A DNA stretch of 64,000 bases from Zizania palustris (taxonomy: Eukaryota > Streptophyta > Magnoliopsida > Poales > Poaceae), in NCBI GenBank assembly GCA_019279435.1, contig JAAALK010000079.1, positions 68,582,330 to 68,646,329 of the forward strand, in the 5' to 3' direction. Below, in pieces: positions 1-12,299 of this stretch. Made by a program: the position numbers and the translations under genes. The notes beneath the pieces are model-generated. The model ran no database searches and was not told the DNA's origin. It saw nothing but the letters and a program-made list of their open reading frames with translations. Within the stretch, counting starts at the first letter, position 1. Each line of letters opens with the position of its first letter.

Positions 1-274
1 GACATGGTAAATCTCGCCCTAATCGAGGAGACCTTTATTCCTTGATGCCCTAAGACAACTATGGATGGCACCTTTTATAATTCCAGATGACTTAGGCCCT
101 AAGACTCAACATCAATCTAATTTGCTATAACATCAATCTAATCAGCTAAATCAATATCACTCTAATATGCTACTCTTTAGGAACTAAACATAATTTAAGA
201 AAATAGATAACTAACACATATTCCTAATATTTAGTCATGCTTAACTACTAGTCTACTACTGCCTGCCTATAACA
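1..274 (-). repeat. 3' LTR of TRIM-like element (partial)
   Basis: Direct copy of 1098-1388. Base 1 corresponds to about base 1114, so roughly 16 bp are missing at the window edge. Confidence 0.85.
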
Positions 275-1082
275 TTTCCCTCCTCCCCAACAAATAGCTC
301 TTCCGCGAGCTGTACTACTGGAAAATGTTGCGTAATTCTTTGAGCTGCTCTCAAGTTGCCTCTGCTACTATGCGGTCATCAAAAAAATTCCTAGACCCCT
401 CTGTTCAACCTTGCCTTCACCACTAGAACAAATTCACTGTGCATGGAAGTTATAGAATGATGCTTCCCACCGATGTAGAGTCTTTCCACTCCTTTCACGT
501 CTGAAATCATGTACATATGCAAGATTTAAGGGTGCTTCTAATGAGGCGTCTAGTACAAACACTTTTCCTTTAAAAACGGTAACACATCTGCCCTTGTCTA
601 ACCCTCCCATGTCGCGCTTGCTATAATTGTTTCACTTAAGTCAGCCACTTTGTGGATCACTGTTAGCCTCCACTCGTAGTGTATCAAAGAGGTCACACTG
701 GGGGTGGAAACGCGGGGGATTGATGTCATCCCTTCATTACACCTGGACAAGGCATCCACAACGCCACGACCGTCGTTGCCACTGTGGCCACTGTTTGCCA
801 CCATGGTTGCCTTCATCGCTGGGACTCGCTAGGCAAGGAAGCACATCACTATCTTTGTCCTCGACGCCCTCATTGGTACAGACAACAACTCTATCTGATG
901 CTCTATAGATTTCTTTTTCGATCAACATCAATCTACAGTCGTGGGCGTTGAGGAGGTCGTTCATCGTGGTCATCTGGCCCATCAGCCGAGTAACTACCGC
1001 ATGAGGAAGTCAAGCTTCTCATTAATGGACATGGTCGCAAGATCTTGAGCGGAACCGGACATGATTGTCGATGTTCCAACCG

Positions 1083-1094
1083 GCTCTGATACCA
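1083..1094 (-). other. Primer-binding site (initiator tRNA-Met) of TRIM-like element
   Basis: The minus strand reads TGGTATCAGAGC, 3 bases inside the LTR end. This fixes the element's direction. Confidence 0.85.
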
Positions 1095-1097
1095 AAT

Positions 1098-1388
1098 TGA
1101 TACCGGCCAGGTTGACAAGATAAATCTCGCCCTAACCGGGAAGATCTTTATTCCTTGATGTCCTAAGACAACTATGGCCGACAACTTGTATAACCCAAGG
1201 TGACTTAGGCCTTAAGACTCAACATTGATTTAATCAGCTATAACATCAATCTAATATGCTAAATCAATATCAATTTAATCTGCTACTCTTTAGGAACTAA
1301 ACAAAATTTAGGGAAATAAATAACTAACAAATATTCCTAATATTTAGTCCTGCTTAACTACTAGTCTACTAGTAGCCTGCCTATAACA
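1098..1388 (-). repeat. 5' LTR of TRIM-like element (291 bp)
   Basis: TG...CA ends on the minus strand; same sequence order as 1-274. Confidence 0.85.
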
Positions 1389-2037
1389 ATGTGTCATGTT
1401 TCCTTTAAAAAAACTTTTAACAAAGCACAATAAATATAAAGTCAACATTGAGGCACAAAGAAGAATCACATCGCTTCGTCAAATCACAAGATATCATACA
1501 TATGAAGAAACAAAAGTCAAGAGAAATGCACCACAGGCAACCAAAGAGAACAAGGGACAGGAATCCATGCATACTGGATAAACAAATTAACCATATGTCA
1601 ACTTTTTCGCTAGACAGTCCAGCCTAATTAACTGCTTCCTGGCAAGCAGCGTCACGTTAAAGCAGTGATTAAAGCAGTAACTTGTATGGAGCAGAAGCTG
1701 TGGAGTAGGGGGAATAGAAAGCTATATCAAAATTGGTACTCCTGTGCAGCCACAACGACGAAGAATTATGGAAACATGAGGGCCCTAGTGTGAGGAAGGG
1801 GCGTGCTCTACCCAAAAATTGGCCAGCTAGGCAATGCATACATCTAATATAAACATGATAAATGCCCAGATTTCCATTGACCATGAAAACTAAAATAACA
1901 ATGCAAGTACCACCATGGTGTTGATAATATTTCTTACAATTGATTCAAGGAGTATCCATATCAGGTAGACTAACTAATAGCTCGGTTACATAGAAAATTT
2001 CTGGGCAACTGTTGCTATTCAGTGGACCATCCAGAAG
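1389..2037. other. Intergenic / 3' flank of RPAC2 gene
   Basis: No gene seen. The part next to 2038 must contain the 3' UTR of the minus-strand RPAC2 gene; its end cannot be fixed from sequence. Confidence 0.5.
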
Positions 2038-3139
2038 CTACTTTTTTTTGTTCAGATCAATGTCCATGCCTTCTGCAGTTTTGTTCTGCCGAAAATCAGA
2101 CACTGCATTGTCAAATGTCCCCCTTACATGCTGGCACATGACCATCAAATCCTGCAAAGAATCTTTCAGAACATCCTTTGCTGGGTCTCCTGCCAACATA
2201 TGCATCATACATCAGGGAAGCATCAAAGATCAAGCATTTCTTGAAGGCAATAGTGCAGAATTATTTTAAATTGTGAAATGACAGGGAAGAACGATAGCCA
2301 TCCCATTGATAGTAGGACTATCTGCCAATAGGTTAGAGAGAAACTACCAATACTGCAACATCACTCACAGTCGAAATTGCCTGCACTATATGCTACACTA
2401 CAAGAACATAGGGTGTAAGTACCACTGCATTTAGTTTCAACAGTCTTTAATCAAATAGATTAAAAGCATAGACTCTGATGAAAACACCCCTAGTTATGTG
2501 CCAGCTGAGTATTTCTTATATTATACAAAGAAAACAAATATTAATATAATCATATAAGACCAATTCATTGTGCACTGACAATAAAAGGATGGAGATTTTG
2601 ATCACTCACTGTTTGGTAGTACCTGTAGTCTGAACTCTTATGTTGACTTTGTTGTCTGCAGGATGAGGGATGCTATATCCACAGAATGCTACCCTTGGGC
2701 TGTAACAACAAAAAGAAGGGATGATTACAAAGAGAAGTTCTTATACATCAGGCTTACCCAATTCACAAAAAAAGACGTTGGTTATGAAAACAGCAATATC
2801 CATTATCATATTGACTTATTGAGAGGTGATTCAAATTACACATAATGCAGAAGCTGATTGACATTCCAAGTTGTTGTTTGTTAAATACACAGAAGCAGCC
2901 GTACTCTAAAGATCAACATCACAACACAAGACCTAGGTCAAGGTCTCCCTCCTTTTTTTTCTTTTTGCGATGAGTCAAGGCCTTCCTAACTCACAATAAA
3001 TACAGTTTCCAATCCATTTGCCGATGGCTTTTACTCACTCCTGATTGAGAACGAATCTGACAGAGTTGGCAAGGGTGTGGTCCTCCTCCATGATGGAGAA
3101 CGACGAGGCGGTTGAGTCCGTCACCGAACCGTGCTCCAT
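2038..3139 (-). CDS. RPAC2: RNA polymerases I and III subunit RPAC2 (AC19)
   Basis: Three coding exons: 3039-3139, 2623-2699 and 2038-2189, with GT-AG introns and phases 2 and 1 that join cleanly into 110 codons including TAG. The product begins MEHGSVTD and carries the hallmark EEDHTLANSVRFVLNQD across exon 1/2, then PRVAFCGYSIPHP, VNIRVQTTGDPA and a C-terminal helix with QDLMVMCQHV. These are the features of the Rpb11-like subunit that pairs with RPAC40 to nucleate assembly of nuclear RNA polymerases I (rRNA) and III (tRNA, 5S). At 109 residues it is a little shorter than I would expect for the family, with a brief lysine-rich tail. A 5'-UTR intron lies upstream (3157-3275). The start is the first ATG after that intron and gives the conserved N-terminus. 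Confidence 0.95.
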
Positions 3140-3156
3140 GGTTGCTACTTCCTTCC

Positions 3157-3275
3157 CTAGAATAAGCAAAAAAAAAGAGGTAATTTCTTGATCCCATTGC
3201 TAATCCAAGGTTCCCATCAACAAGAACCAGGGGCTAGTGCTAGATTTTGAGAAAAATTAGGGTAGATTCCCCAAC
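3157..3275 (-). other. RPAC2: 5'-UTR intron of RPAC2
   Basis: On the minus strand, CCTCGCCAG is followed by GTTGGGG and the interval ends TTATTCTAG just before GGAAGGAAGTAGCAACCATGG. The GC-rich leader exon lies above 3276. This is inferred from splice signals only. Confidence 0.7.
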
Positions 3276-3445
3276 CTGGCGAGGTGGCGGCGCCGCGGAC
3301 GGGGTGAGGCGAGCTGCAGGTAGGAGGCCGCGGCCGTGGCGTGAGAAGAGGACAAAATCAAATTACAGATTTGCCCTCAAGTTCTATTAAAGGTAATCAA
3401 ATATGTCAGTTAGACAGAGTAATATCATTTTTCATTATGCATGAC

Positions 3446-4635
3446 TAGGGATGACAGTCGGGTATCACGGGCACGGGTACTGCATACCCATACCCGTACC
3501 CGCGAAAAAAACCGTACCCGTACCCGTTACCCGCGACGGGTAAAAACCGGTGCCCATACCCGATACCCGTGGGTACGCTATACCCACGGGTATACCCGTT
3601 TCGCCGCGAACAAAAAATAGCAATCAGCATCACAATAGCAACATTTCAGGATTTTCAGCACACTTACAACAACAATATTTCAGCACAACTTCTCTAAAAA
3701 ACATATGAGACAAAGTAAAATATATTGGCATCAATACAGCTAACTCGGAGCATTAGTACTTCAACTATAAAACACTCACAATCAGAACTGAAACATTCAA
3801 ACGAAAAATAAAATCATGTAGTAACTATCACTTAGGCAGTGATTGCAGTGGAAGAGAGGTCAGTATCCTCTTCTATCAAGTGCTAACCACCCATGTCCAA
3901 ATGAAAGTGGACTGAAACATTCCGACAACAAGACGACAGTACCTAGGTGGACGGCGGCGCGAGGCTCGGTGGACGGCGGCGCAGGGCTCGACGGACGGTG
4001 GCGCGGAAGTTGAATCTCGGCGGACGGCAGCGCCGGTCTCGGCGGACGGCAACGCGGGGCTCGAGCCTCGGCGGCGCCGGTCTTGGCGAACGGCGGCGCG
4101 GCGCCGGTCTCGGCGGACGGCGGCGCGGGGCTCGGACCTCGGCGGCGCGGGGCCCCTCGGCGGACGGCGGAGCGAGGCTCGGTGGACGACGGTGCAGGGC
4201 TCGACGGAGGGCGGCGCGGAAGTCGAATCTTGGCGGACGGAGGCGCCGGTCTCGGGCTCGGACCTCGGCGGCGGCGGACGGCGGACGCGGGCTCGCCGGA
4301 CGGCGGATTCTTGGCGGACGGCGCAACCGGGGAGTTAGGAGATAGGGTCCTGTGCAGATCTGTGGAAGAGAGGCGGCGGGTCTCAGGAGGGAATGAGGGA
4401 TTCACGGGAATACGGGATGGACTTAGGGTTTTGATTTTTGGAATGGTTTATATATTTCGGGTAAACGGGTAAAGCGGGTATGGGTAGTGAATACCCATAT
4501 CCGTACCCGTTTACCCGTTGGGTATAAGATTTGACCCATTATCATACCCACGGGTATAAAATTTGGAACAAATTCTACCCTAATAAGGTTTTTACTCGTG
4601 GGTAAACGGGTACACGAGTATAATTGCCATCCCTA
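3446..4635 (-). mobile_element. Non-autonomous hAT-type DNA transposon (1190 bp)
   Basis: Flanked by a perfect 8-bp duplication TGCATGAC (3438-3445 and 4636-4643), the hallmark length for hAT elements. Ends are inverted repeats TAGGGATGACA / TAGGGATGGCA. Both subterminal regions (about 3460-3600 and 4450-4620) are packed with CGGGTA/TACCCG motifs in both orientations, the kind of array a transposase binds. The interior (3940-4345) is very GC-rich and built from variants of CGGCGGACGGCGGCGC. A minus-strand TATA box, CCCTAA leader and possible splice donor (CACCTAG|GTACTG near 3940) suggest the remnant 5' end of a transposase gene after internal deletion. No transposase domain remains. Confidence 0.88.
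4446..4456 (-). promoter_or_regulatory. Possible TATA box of the deleted hAT gene
   Basis: The minus strand reads ATATATAAACC. An AACCCTAA motif and then a C/T-rich GC-rich leader lie downstream, as in plant promoters. Inference. Confidence 0.4.
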
Positions 4636-4699
4636 TGCATGACAAAGAAAATTGAAATTGTAATACCATGGAACATACAATCCACCTTTCACAATCAAC

Positions 4700-5824
4700 T
4701 AATATTCTAAACATCATATGGTCACATGCATAGTCTGAAAGATCTGTTTAACTCCAGTGTAGATCCTATAATCTTAAAAGATTATGAACGTACCAATCAG
4801 TTTTACCCTACAACTGATAAGGAATCATAAAGAAATATCGTTAGCAGCAACGCCGATCGGCTATCGAGCCAATGATTATGGCGAGAATAAAATAAGCAGG
4901 AATAAGCGCGCCTATCGGTCATGGGGCTGATGACCACACCTACGCTATCGAGCTGAACACTCTATCGACCGATAGGATAACATCCTTTGTGCAACGGGGC
5001 CGATGAATGTCTCCTAGGTGGATATGAAATATAGCACAGAAATCGAGATAACCTATCGGTTTATACTCCGATAGAAACCTAAACTTAGCATGCCAAATAA
5101 TATATTCATATCATTAAATCACGGCAACTGCAAGATCAGACCCAACCAAGATAGCCGCTAATCACGATAAATCAATAACACTTCAATGCATTGGGCATAT
5201 TTTATTTAGATGAATGGTACATAGCATGAACATGATATAATAGATCAAGATATTGGACTTAACCAATGAAGCCTTAAACTATGGCACATAATTCACATCA
5301 ATCTAAGAGATCAAAACTAATGTAGCCTTAGACCTAGCAAAATATACCAAGATAAATCCAACGATCACACCAATCAGGCTGATACCTCAAGAGATCGATA
5401 TGATGCAGCCTCAAAGAATAAACCTTAATTAATGTGACCGTCGAGGTGGTGGAACTCACCTCTTCGCTAGAGATCGAGACGATGCAGCCCCGTTCCAAGT
5501 GCCAAGCCCCGTCGAGATTAATCTTGGGAATCCAAGGGTGGCGATGTACCAAAAATAGTAGTTTGTAGGGGTTGATTGTCTGTAAACCTAGATAATTAGA
5601 TACATATTTATAGTCCGTAGACTTGTAGTCCAAGTAATCTATCTTGTAGCCGATTCTGGATCAACCTTATTTTCTCTCTCCTTCATCGACTCCTACATGT
5701 CCGGTCATATTGTAATAATATGGATGGGCTTCTTTGACCACCTTTGATCGGACCCCTTTTAGACTTCTATTGATCGCACAACATTCTTGGTGGGTCTGGA
5801 CTCTATAAAATCTTGGCGTAAACA
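4700..5824 (-). repeat. Gypsy-type 3' LTR fragment (family copy A)
   Basis: Same sequence order as 39575-40624 and 57262-58395, including blocks around CTATCGAGC, GATGCAGCC and CACCTCTTCGCTAGAGATC. On the minus strand it starts TGTTTACGCC, just after a purine tract (GGGGCATG) shared with copy C, so it is read as a minus-strand 3' LTR. A minus-strand TATA box (CTATAAATATG, about 5607) fits. The lower boundary is diverged and approximate. At about 5866 the element is replaced by copia LTR sequence. Confidence 0.65.
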
Positions 5825-5866
5825 CATGCCCCTAGTTTCGGAGCATTAAATGGCTTCTGATATCCT

Positions 5867-6120
5867 GAAGACCTCTCCGAATAAAACACCCTCCGGTGCA
5901 CCACCAAAGTTCCGAGCCCTTTGGTACAACCTCCGACATGTATTCTGCCAAAACCCATCGGTAGACATACTCCGCTGCATACTTGTGCAGCCAGCAACTA
6001 CCGAACCACTTCGGTAGAACACCACCGAACTCATTCGGAGAGGACCCCTTTGGCCCAAAAGTCACTCGTCAATCACTCATCATAGACTGAAACCAAGACA
6101 CATCTCAACTTCGTTTCTCA
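5867..6120 (-). repeat. 3' LTR fragment (U3 end) of copia element 1
   Basis: Resembles the upper end of the LTR at 37116-39171: shared CCGAAC..TTCGGAG blocks, AATCACTCATCA and the terminal TTTCTCA. The minus-strand LTR starts TGAGAAAC directly after a purine tract. Confidence 0.75.
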
Positions 6121-7060
6121 ATCTCCCCTTGATGAGTGCATTGACAACCAAATCCAAATTCAAGAATCAAGGAGGAATAAGTGATGCAAAGCTTCTAAGA
6201 TATTTGGGTGCAAGTACATATAGTGCAACATATGCCAATGATAATATCTAATAAATGCACTCAGCTCAAGATAATACAATGCATTTTTCATTTAAAGCAC
6301 ATCCCTTTTTGTTTTTCTGAAAATAAAAGCATCACCACTTAGACTAGCAATCTATACATGATAAGACATGAACTGCAAAAGCTAGCAAATATCGACCTCG
6401 GAAAGCATATGCAGAAAAATGGAGCTTCAACAAACTTGATATGCAATATTTGTGTGCTTTTAGTTTCCTTTTTCTTTTAGTGCCAGGAGTTAATTTCTTG
6501 TCAACCTTATGCTAACCAATCAAGTTAAGCCTAGATCAAGAAAAGACCATCAGAAGCTTAAAGCAGTGATTTTGGCAAAAACTATAATATCCAAGTTCAT
6601 ACCAAAGTTTTATGGCAAGCAATCTTGAATAGAGATAATGCGACAAGACAAACCCTCGTGGATCTTTTCAATTTTAGCACAAAAGACATAGATATCAATT
6701 ATTATGATTTTCATCATTTTACTCAACAGGATTTCCATGAAAAGCATTTAAATGTTCAAGTTGCATGTTTGCATCCAAGATAAAAGGATTTCAGCTACCA
6801 GGTTTATAAAAGATAGCTAAAGCAATCAGCCTACATAAGCTAGATGCCAGACTAAGTAGTGATCATGTTTTGAATTTTTCAAATTAACAATAGACTCAGT
6901 GGTGAAAATAGATGCAATCACTCATATCAATTATACAAAGCATACATAAGCACAAATATATAGATGCAATCACTCATATGACAAAAGCTTATGCAGACCA
7001 TATAAAGCATGTTCCCCCTCACAAAATGCCATAAGGATGACAAATACCAAGTTCCCCACG
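6121..7060 (-). other. 3' untranslated interior of copia element 1
   Basis: AT-rich, no reading frame, between the RNase H end and the 3' LTR. The equivalent part of copia 2 has been deleted. Confidence 0.6.
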
Positions 7061-10000
7061 CAAATAAGCAAATCTAGAAGCATCAAGAGGTTTGGTAAAA
7101 ATATCGGCAAGCTAGTTTTAGGTATCAACATATTGAAGTTCAATATCGTCATTCTCATTGTGATCTTTGAGAAAATGATATCTCACATCAATGTGTTTGG
7201 TTTTGGAGTGCTGAACCGGGTTGTTTGCTATACTAATGGCACTAGTGTTGTCACATAAAAGTAGAACACTCTTATAATCCAACCCAAAATCCCGCAAAGT
7301 GGAAACCATCCACAAAATCTGAGCACAATAGCTAGTTGCAGCTACATACTCAGCCTCGACTATAGACTATGCAACACTAGACTGTTTGCGGGAAGACTAG
7401 CAAATAAGAGATGAACCCAGAAAATGACAAGTACTAGAGATACTTTTCCTATCAATTCTACAACCACCAAAATCTACATCTGAAAATCCTCTAAGACATA
7501 ATGATGAAGATGCAGAATACCAAATACCGAATTCAAGGGTATGTTTGAGATACCTGAGTATGCGTTTTACCGCTTTTCGGTGCGAAGCCCTTGGAGAAGC
7601 TTGAAAATGAGCACACAGACACACTACGAAGTGTATGTCTGGCCTCATAGTAGTCAAGTAGAGGAGGGAGCCAGGTCATGCTTTGGAACTCCTTCTAATC
7701 TACTTCTTCTCTGTCCTCATCTGAATCCAATGCTACCGAAGTAGCCATCGAAGTGGCGAGGGGCTTCGCATCAGCCATGTCAAACCTCTTAAGCAGGTCC
7801 TTGGTGTACTTCGTCTAATGAACGAAGGTACCTTGTTTGCTTTGCTTGATTTGCAAAGCAAGGAAAAACGTGAGTTCACCCATCATTGACATCTTGAACT
7901 CCCTACTCATGGTATCTACAAACTCTACAACTAAAGCATGAGAAGAGCCACCAAAGATGATATCGTCAACGTACATATGAACTAGAAGGAAATCTTTGTC
8001 ATGCTTGAGAGTAAAAATGGTTTTATCAACTAATCCCATCACATACCTGTGTCAAGCAAAAATGACTTAAGTCTGTCATACCATGTTTGAGGGGCCTTCT
8101 TGAGTCCATAAAGAGCTTTATGAAGTTTAAAGACTATATGGGGATATCAGGGATTTTCAAAGCCCGAGAATTGTTTTACAAAAACATCTTCGCTAATGAA
8201 GTCATTAAGAAAAGCACTTTTGACATCCATTTGAAATTTTTTGAATCCACAGGATGCAGCAAATGTAAGCAAAATCCTAATGGCCTCAAGACGTGCAATA
8301 AGTGCAAGGGTTTCAGCAAAATCAATCCCTTCAATTTGTCAAAATTCTGAGCTACAAGTCTAGCTTTGTTCCTTACAATAGACCCATCCTCGCCTCGTTT
8401 GTTTTTGAAAATCCATTTAGTTCCAATGAAATGAACATTAGGAGGGTATCAACAAGTGTCCAGACTTGGTTTCTCTCAAAATTTCCAAGTTCTTCATGCA
8501 TGACATTGATCCAACTAGAATCAGATAAAGCATGACTCACATCTAATGGCTCAAAGGAAGCAACAAAGGCAGAATCAATAAAGTGAGCGTGAGAATGTGC
8601 TACCCTTTTATCAAGCTCACCAATGATCTATTCTGGGAGATGCATCCATTGTATGTGATGTGGAGCCTCACGTCAGGATGCAGTCTCCCCCCTCAACTTT
8701 TGCCGGGGAGTGGTCGAAGATGACCGATGACTGAGGTGGTTGCTTCAGGGCCTTATGCCGAAGTAGTCGAAGTCGGGTCTGCTTTGGGGGTCGATGTTGA
8801 GGGAAGTAGGGGTTCGTCTTCGAAGTCTTCAGGATCTTCTTCTTCAAAAATGGTGGCCTCCATATCTTTGTCAATGGCAAACTCAAAAGATGAACTAACA
8901 CAGGGGATTGATTCATCAAAAGTCACATCACATGATTCGATGACAGTGTTAATGTCCAAATTGAAAACCTGATATGAATGACCATGCGTTGTGTACCCAA
9001 GAAAAATCACATCGGAAGAGCACAACTTAAATTTATCCAAATTACCACGTTTTATGATAAAAGCATCGACATCAAAATACTCGAAGATGAGTAACCTTTG
9101 TCTTTCTCCCAAAACACAGTTCAGATGATGTCAAGTTCAAAATTGAGCACTAGAAAATTCAGTTTGAGATGTAACATGATGTGTTTATGGCCTTAGCCTA
9201 AAATTTTCTAGGAGTCATGTGCTTGTCGAGCATCATCCTAGCCATCTAAATCAAAGTACGGTTCTTCCTGTAAACAACTCCATTTTGTTGAGGAACCCTT
9301 GGAGTAGAGAATTGGTGTTCTATGCCATGCTCCATGCAAAAGTCAATAAAGAGGTTGTTTTTGAACTCGGTGCTATTATCGCTTCGAATGAATTTTAATG
9401 CACCCAGGAGTTCAGTGAAAAGCCTCAAAGCTAAGCTCCGAAAGTGTGAAAACACTTCATCCTTTCTAGCTAAAAAGAAGACCCAAGAATAATGGGAAAA
9501 GTCATCCACCATGACAAGGACATACCATTTGCCACCTAAAGAACTAACCCAGGAAGGAGCTATAGTGTCTATATGAAGAAGTTCTCTAGGTTGTTAGGTC
9601 ATCACCATATTGACTAGGTGAATGCGAGGCTGCAACCATCTTTCCATGTCGAAAAGGAGCGCAAACTAAGTTCTTCTCAAATTTGAGCTTGGGCAATCCT
9701 CGGATCAGACCTTGGGTGCTCAATTTTTGTGAGCAATTCAAAGCTCATATGCTCTAGTCTCCTATGCCACATGCAAAGCTTAGAAGACAGTTGTGCAATT
9801 GAGCAATGAGAAGAGCTAGCTGACTTAGAAAAGTAAGCTCCAAAAACCCTCCCGATTCTCAAAATCTTGCAAATCAAAGCGCTAGAAGAATCGAGCACTT
9901 GTGAAGTATCGCGTATGAAATGCACTAGTAAGCCCTCATCAAGCAACTGGGATACAGAAAAAAAATTGTATCCCGAATCCTCAACTAAAACAACATTTTT

Positions 10001-10156
10001 GTGAGTGAAGTTGTCTTTGATTCTTACCACACCTTTACCTTTCACTCTACTCATTCGGTTATTACCGAAGGTGATGTATTCTCGTTGTTGTGTTGAGGTG
10101 AGGCTGGAGAACCATGATGCATTTCCGGTCATATGGCGTGAACAACCGAAATCCAT
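7061..10156 (-). pseudogene. Copia pol remnant: protease, integrase, RT, RNase H
   Basis: Broken minus-strand frames in copia order. Protease/pre-integrase (9677-10156) has DFGCSRHMTG and MWHRRLEHMSFELL. Integrase core (9246-9512) has VDDFSHYSW, IRSDNSTEF and PQQNGV. RT palm (7815-8042) has YVDDIIFGG. The RT-to-RNase H link lies at 7397-7657 and RNase H at 7118-7315 (LCDNTSAI). At least six stops or frameshifts separate these blocks. It would have made the enzymes that copy and insert element RNA and is not functional now. Confidence 0.85.
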
Positions 10157-10258
10157 GATCCACTTGTTCTCAAGGCCTTCGTCCGCAGCCTACACAAAAT
10201 GAGAAAATCTCAATTGCTTAGTGTTGGGGTGAGTGAAAAACTGACGAGGTATCCAGAA

Positions 10259-12299
10259 CTAAGAGACTCGAGTAGCAGGAAAAGTAGTAGTAGACTGTCT
10301 ACACATAGGATATGAAAAATGATGAAAAGTGCATGGTCTACCTACAACATGCGAACCAAAAAAACAACAAGGTCTCCCAACCTGTTGAGGACCAAAGCCA
10401 CTCACATGTGGTCTAGCACCATATAAAATATGGTGTACACCACGATGGGCAAAGCCTCTCATGGGAGCATGGGGAGCCTCAATAACAGGATGAGAGTGAG
10501 AAACAGACTGATGCATACCTAGGGATGGGTAATGCATGTCCTGAAAGATCATCTCCTATGAGTGTTGCTCATCCTTGATACGACGAAAACAGAAACCAAC
10601 CAAATGACCCACCCGCTGACAATATGAGTAATGAAAAACTCTCTAGTGGGTAGGAGCATGGGCTTTGGGAACAATCCTCACAGGATCCTTAGGTTTCTAT
10701 TGAGGGGCTTTCTTTGGTGGAGGAGGTGTTTTCTTGGTAGGCTGGGTAGGTTTCTTGGCTTTCTGTGGTGTGTCTAACTGGGCTCTTTCTTTCTCAAGGG
10801 TAGTGGGTGGAGTGAACACAGTTTTGCTCGGTGTAGATGTAATGGATATCTCATAACCCAACCCTAAAGCTAACCCTGCCCTGTCAGCACACATCCTGGT
10901 TTTGGCCAAGAGCAAATCCATTCTACCCTGCCCTTTAGTGTATTTATCCACCACAAAAAGAAGGTAGTCATTCTCAGTCATGAGCTTCTCTACTTGCCCC
11001 CTAGCAAAGTTGAGTTGGTCCTTAAGGGTGATGCAGGTGGAATAAATAGACTGCACATTCTTAGAACACTCAACACTCTCCAATCTATACTCTAACTCCT
11101 TCACATGCTTGTCTCTCAAATTAATGCTATCAATAAGTAAAGGACAATTTAAGCAAGCATCTGTAGTAGTAATCCTAGACTCCTCAGTGAGCTGTCTCTC
11201 TACAATCTCAAGCTTATCGATGGCTTGAACGTGCATAGATTGAAGATCGGCAAGCTCACTCATGACCACAAGACATGATTCATATTCAGCATCATCAGAC
11301 ATAGACCTAAGCATGGCAAGTTCAGTTGAAAAATATTCAAGCCTAAGTCTAAGTTATTTTATTTCTTTAGCAGCTTGTTTTAGTAATCTATCCTGACCAA
11401 TTAAAGCATCATTCAATGCATCATTCTTAACTAAAAGCTAGTCATGGGATAGATATACCTCAGATGAGTCTAGCTCATCGCCGCTGTGGATGTTGTCGGC
11501 TATGAAGTAAAGGCCGGTAAAATCCTTCATCTTCTTCTCCTGCTTCTCCTTCTTTGGAGGCTCCTCCTCATCAGAGCTAGGCTTCTCACTCGACGAAGTG
11601 TCGATGTCGCTGAGAGCCACCATGAAAGCTCTAGAAGTGGCTTTGGTTGCCCTCTTAGCCATCTTGCCGTTCTTACCCTTAGAAAATGGTTTCCTTTCTT
11701 TCTTGTGGTGTTTGTGGGTAATCTCCTCTCTCTTTCTAAGCCTAGGGCAATTGACCTTAATGTGAGATGTATCTCCACACTCAAAACACCCTCGAGAGCC
11801 GCCTCTCCGTTGATCCCGTCTATCATTGTAGAATCGGGTGAACCTCTTGGCAATGAGAGCTAGCTCTTCATCATCCAAGGTGTTCACTTGCTCTTTGGTG
11901 ATAGAGATCAGTGAGGACAAAGAAAAACCTCGTGATCACAAGTGCTAGATGTGCTTTGTTCTGTAGGAGTGTCACTGTTGGAGCTAGAAACTAGTGCCAT
12001 GGTTTGAGGTAAAGAGTTTTTATGCCCTTTAAGAGATGTCTTGGCAATCTTTGTAGACTTCAGCTAGCTAAAGAGCTCATCACAGGTCAGAGTGTCATAA
12101 CCTATGAGCTCCTCAATACTGGATATCTTTACTTCCCATATGCTACGATCAAGAGCATAGAGAAGCTTGATAGCCCTCTCATGATCAGAATAAGCAAGCA
12201 TCCCTGTGGAGCAAAAATTACTCACTATCGCATCAATGTGAGAAAACATGGCATCTATAGATTCGCCAGGGCCTTGCATAAACAACTGATACTGTTGAG
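10259..12299 (-). pseudogene. Copia gag and linker remnant
   Basis: 12064-12285 encodes part of the gag core (ESIDAMFSHIDAIVSN). 11438-11920 has the zinc knuckle CFECGDTSHIKVNC followed by a Ser/Glu/Lys-rich acidic stretch. 10697-11314 is a coiled-coil linker ending in a Lys/Pro-rich tail. 10259-10552 is a His/Pro-rich stretch. Frames are interrupted several times. The gag N-terminus is cut off by the insertion at 12300. Confidence 0.8.

Larger units (their letters stand above)
1..1388 (-). mobile_element. TRIM-like miniature LTR retrotransposon (left end cut by window)
   Basis: Two direct repeats (1-274 and 1098-1388) flank an ~820-bp interior. On the minus strand the LTR starts TGTTATAGGCAGG and ends CCGGTATCA (TG...CA). 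A site complementary to initiator tRNA-Met (TGGTATCAGAGC, minus strand, 1083-1094) follows the upper copy, so the element reads on the minus strand with its 5' LTR at 1098-1388. A purine tract (GGGGAGGAGGGA) precedes the lower LTR. The interior has only a short gag-like reading frame at 737-982 and no protease, integrase or reverse transcriptase, so the element would depend on proteins supplied by another element. About 16 bp of the 3' LTR lie outside the window. Confidence 0.85.
5867..12299 (-). mobile_element. Decayed Ty1/copia element 1 (truncated)
   Basis: Minus-strand element of the same family as the one at 23372-39171. Order from high to low coordinates is gag, CCHC linker, protease, integrase, reverse transcriptase, RNase H, 3' UTR, a purine tract (AAGGGGAGAT) and a ~254-bp piece of 3' LTR (5867-6120). 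Homology to copy 2 gag stops abruptly at 12299, where another copia LTR begins; the gag N-terminus and 5' LTR are not in the window. Every coding block has stops and frameshifts, so this copy looks older than copy 2. Confidence 0.85.

Noticed and set aside
3860..4472. Several 125-180-codon frames on both strands
   Set aside because: They come from GC-rich CGGCGGACGG repeats inside the hAT element. At most a piece of 5' exon is real; no protein family is recognisable.
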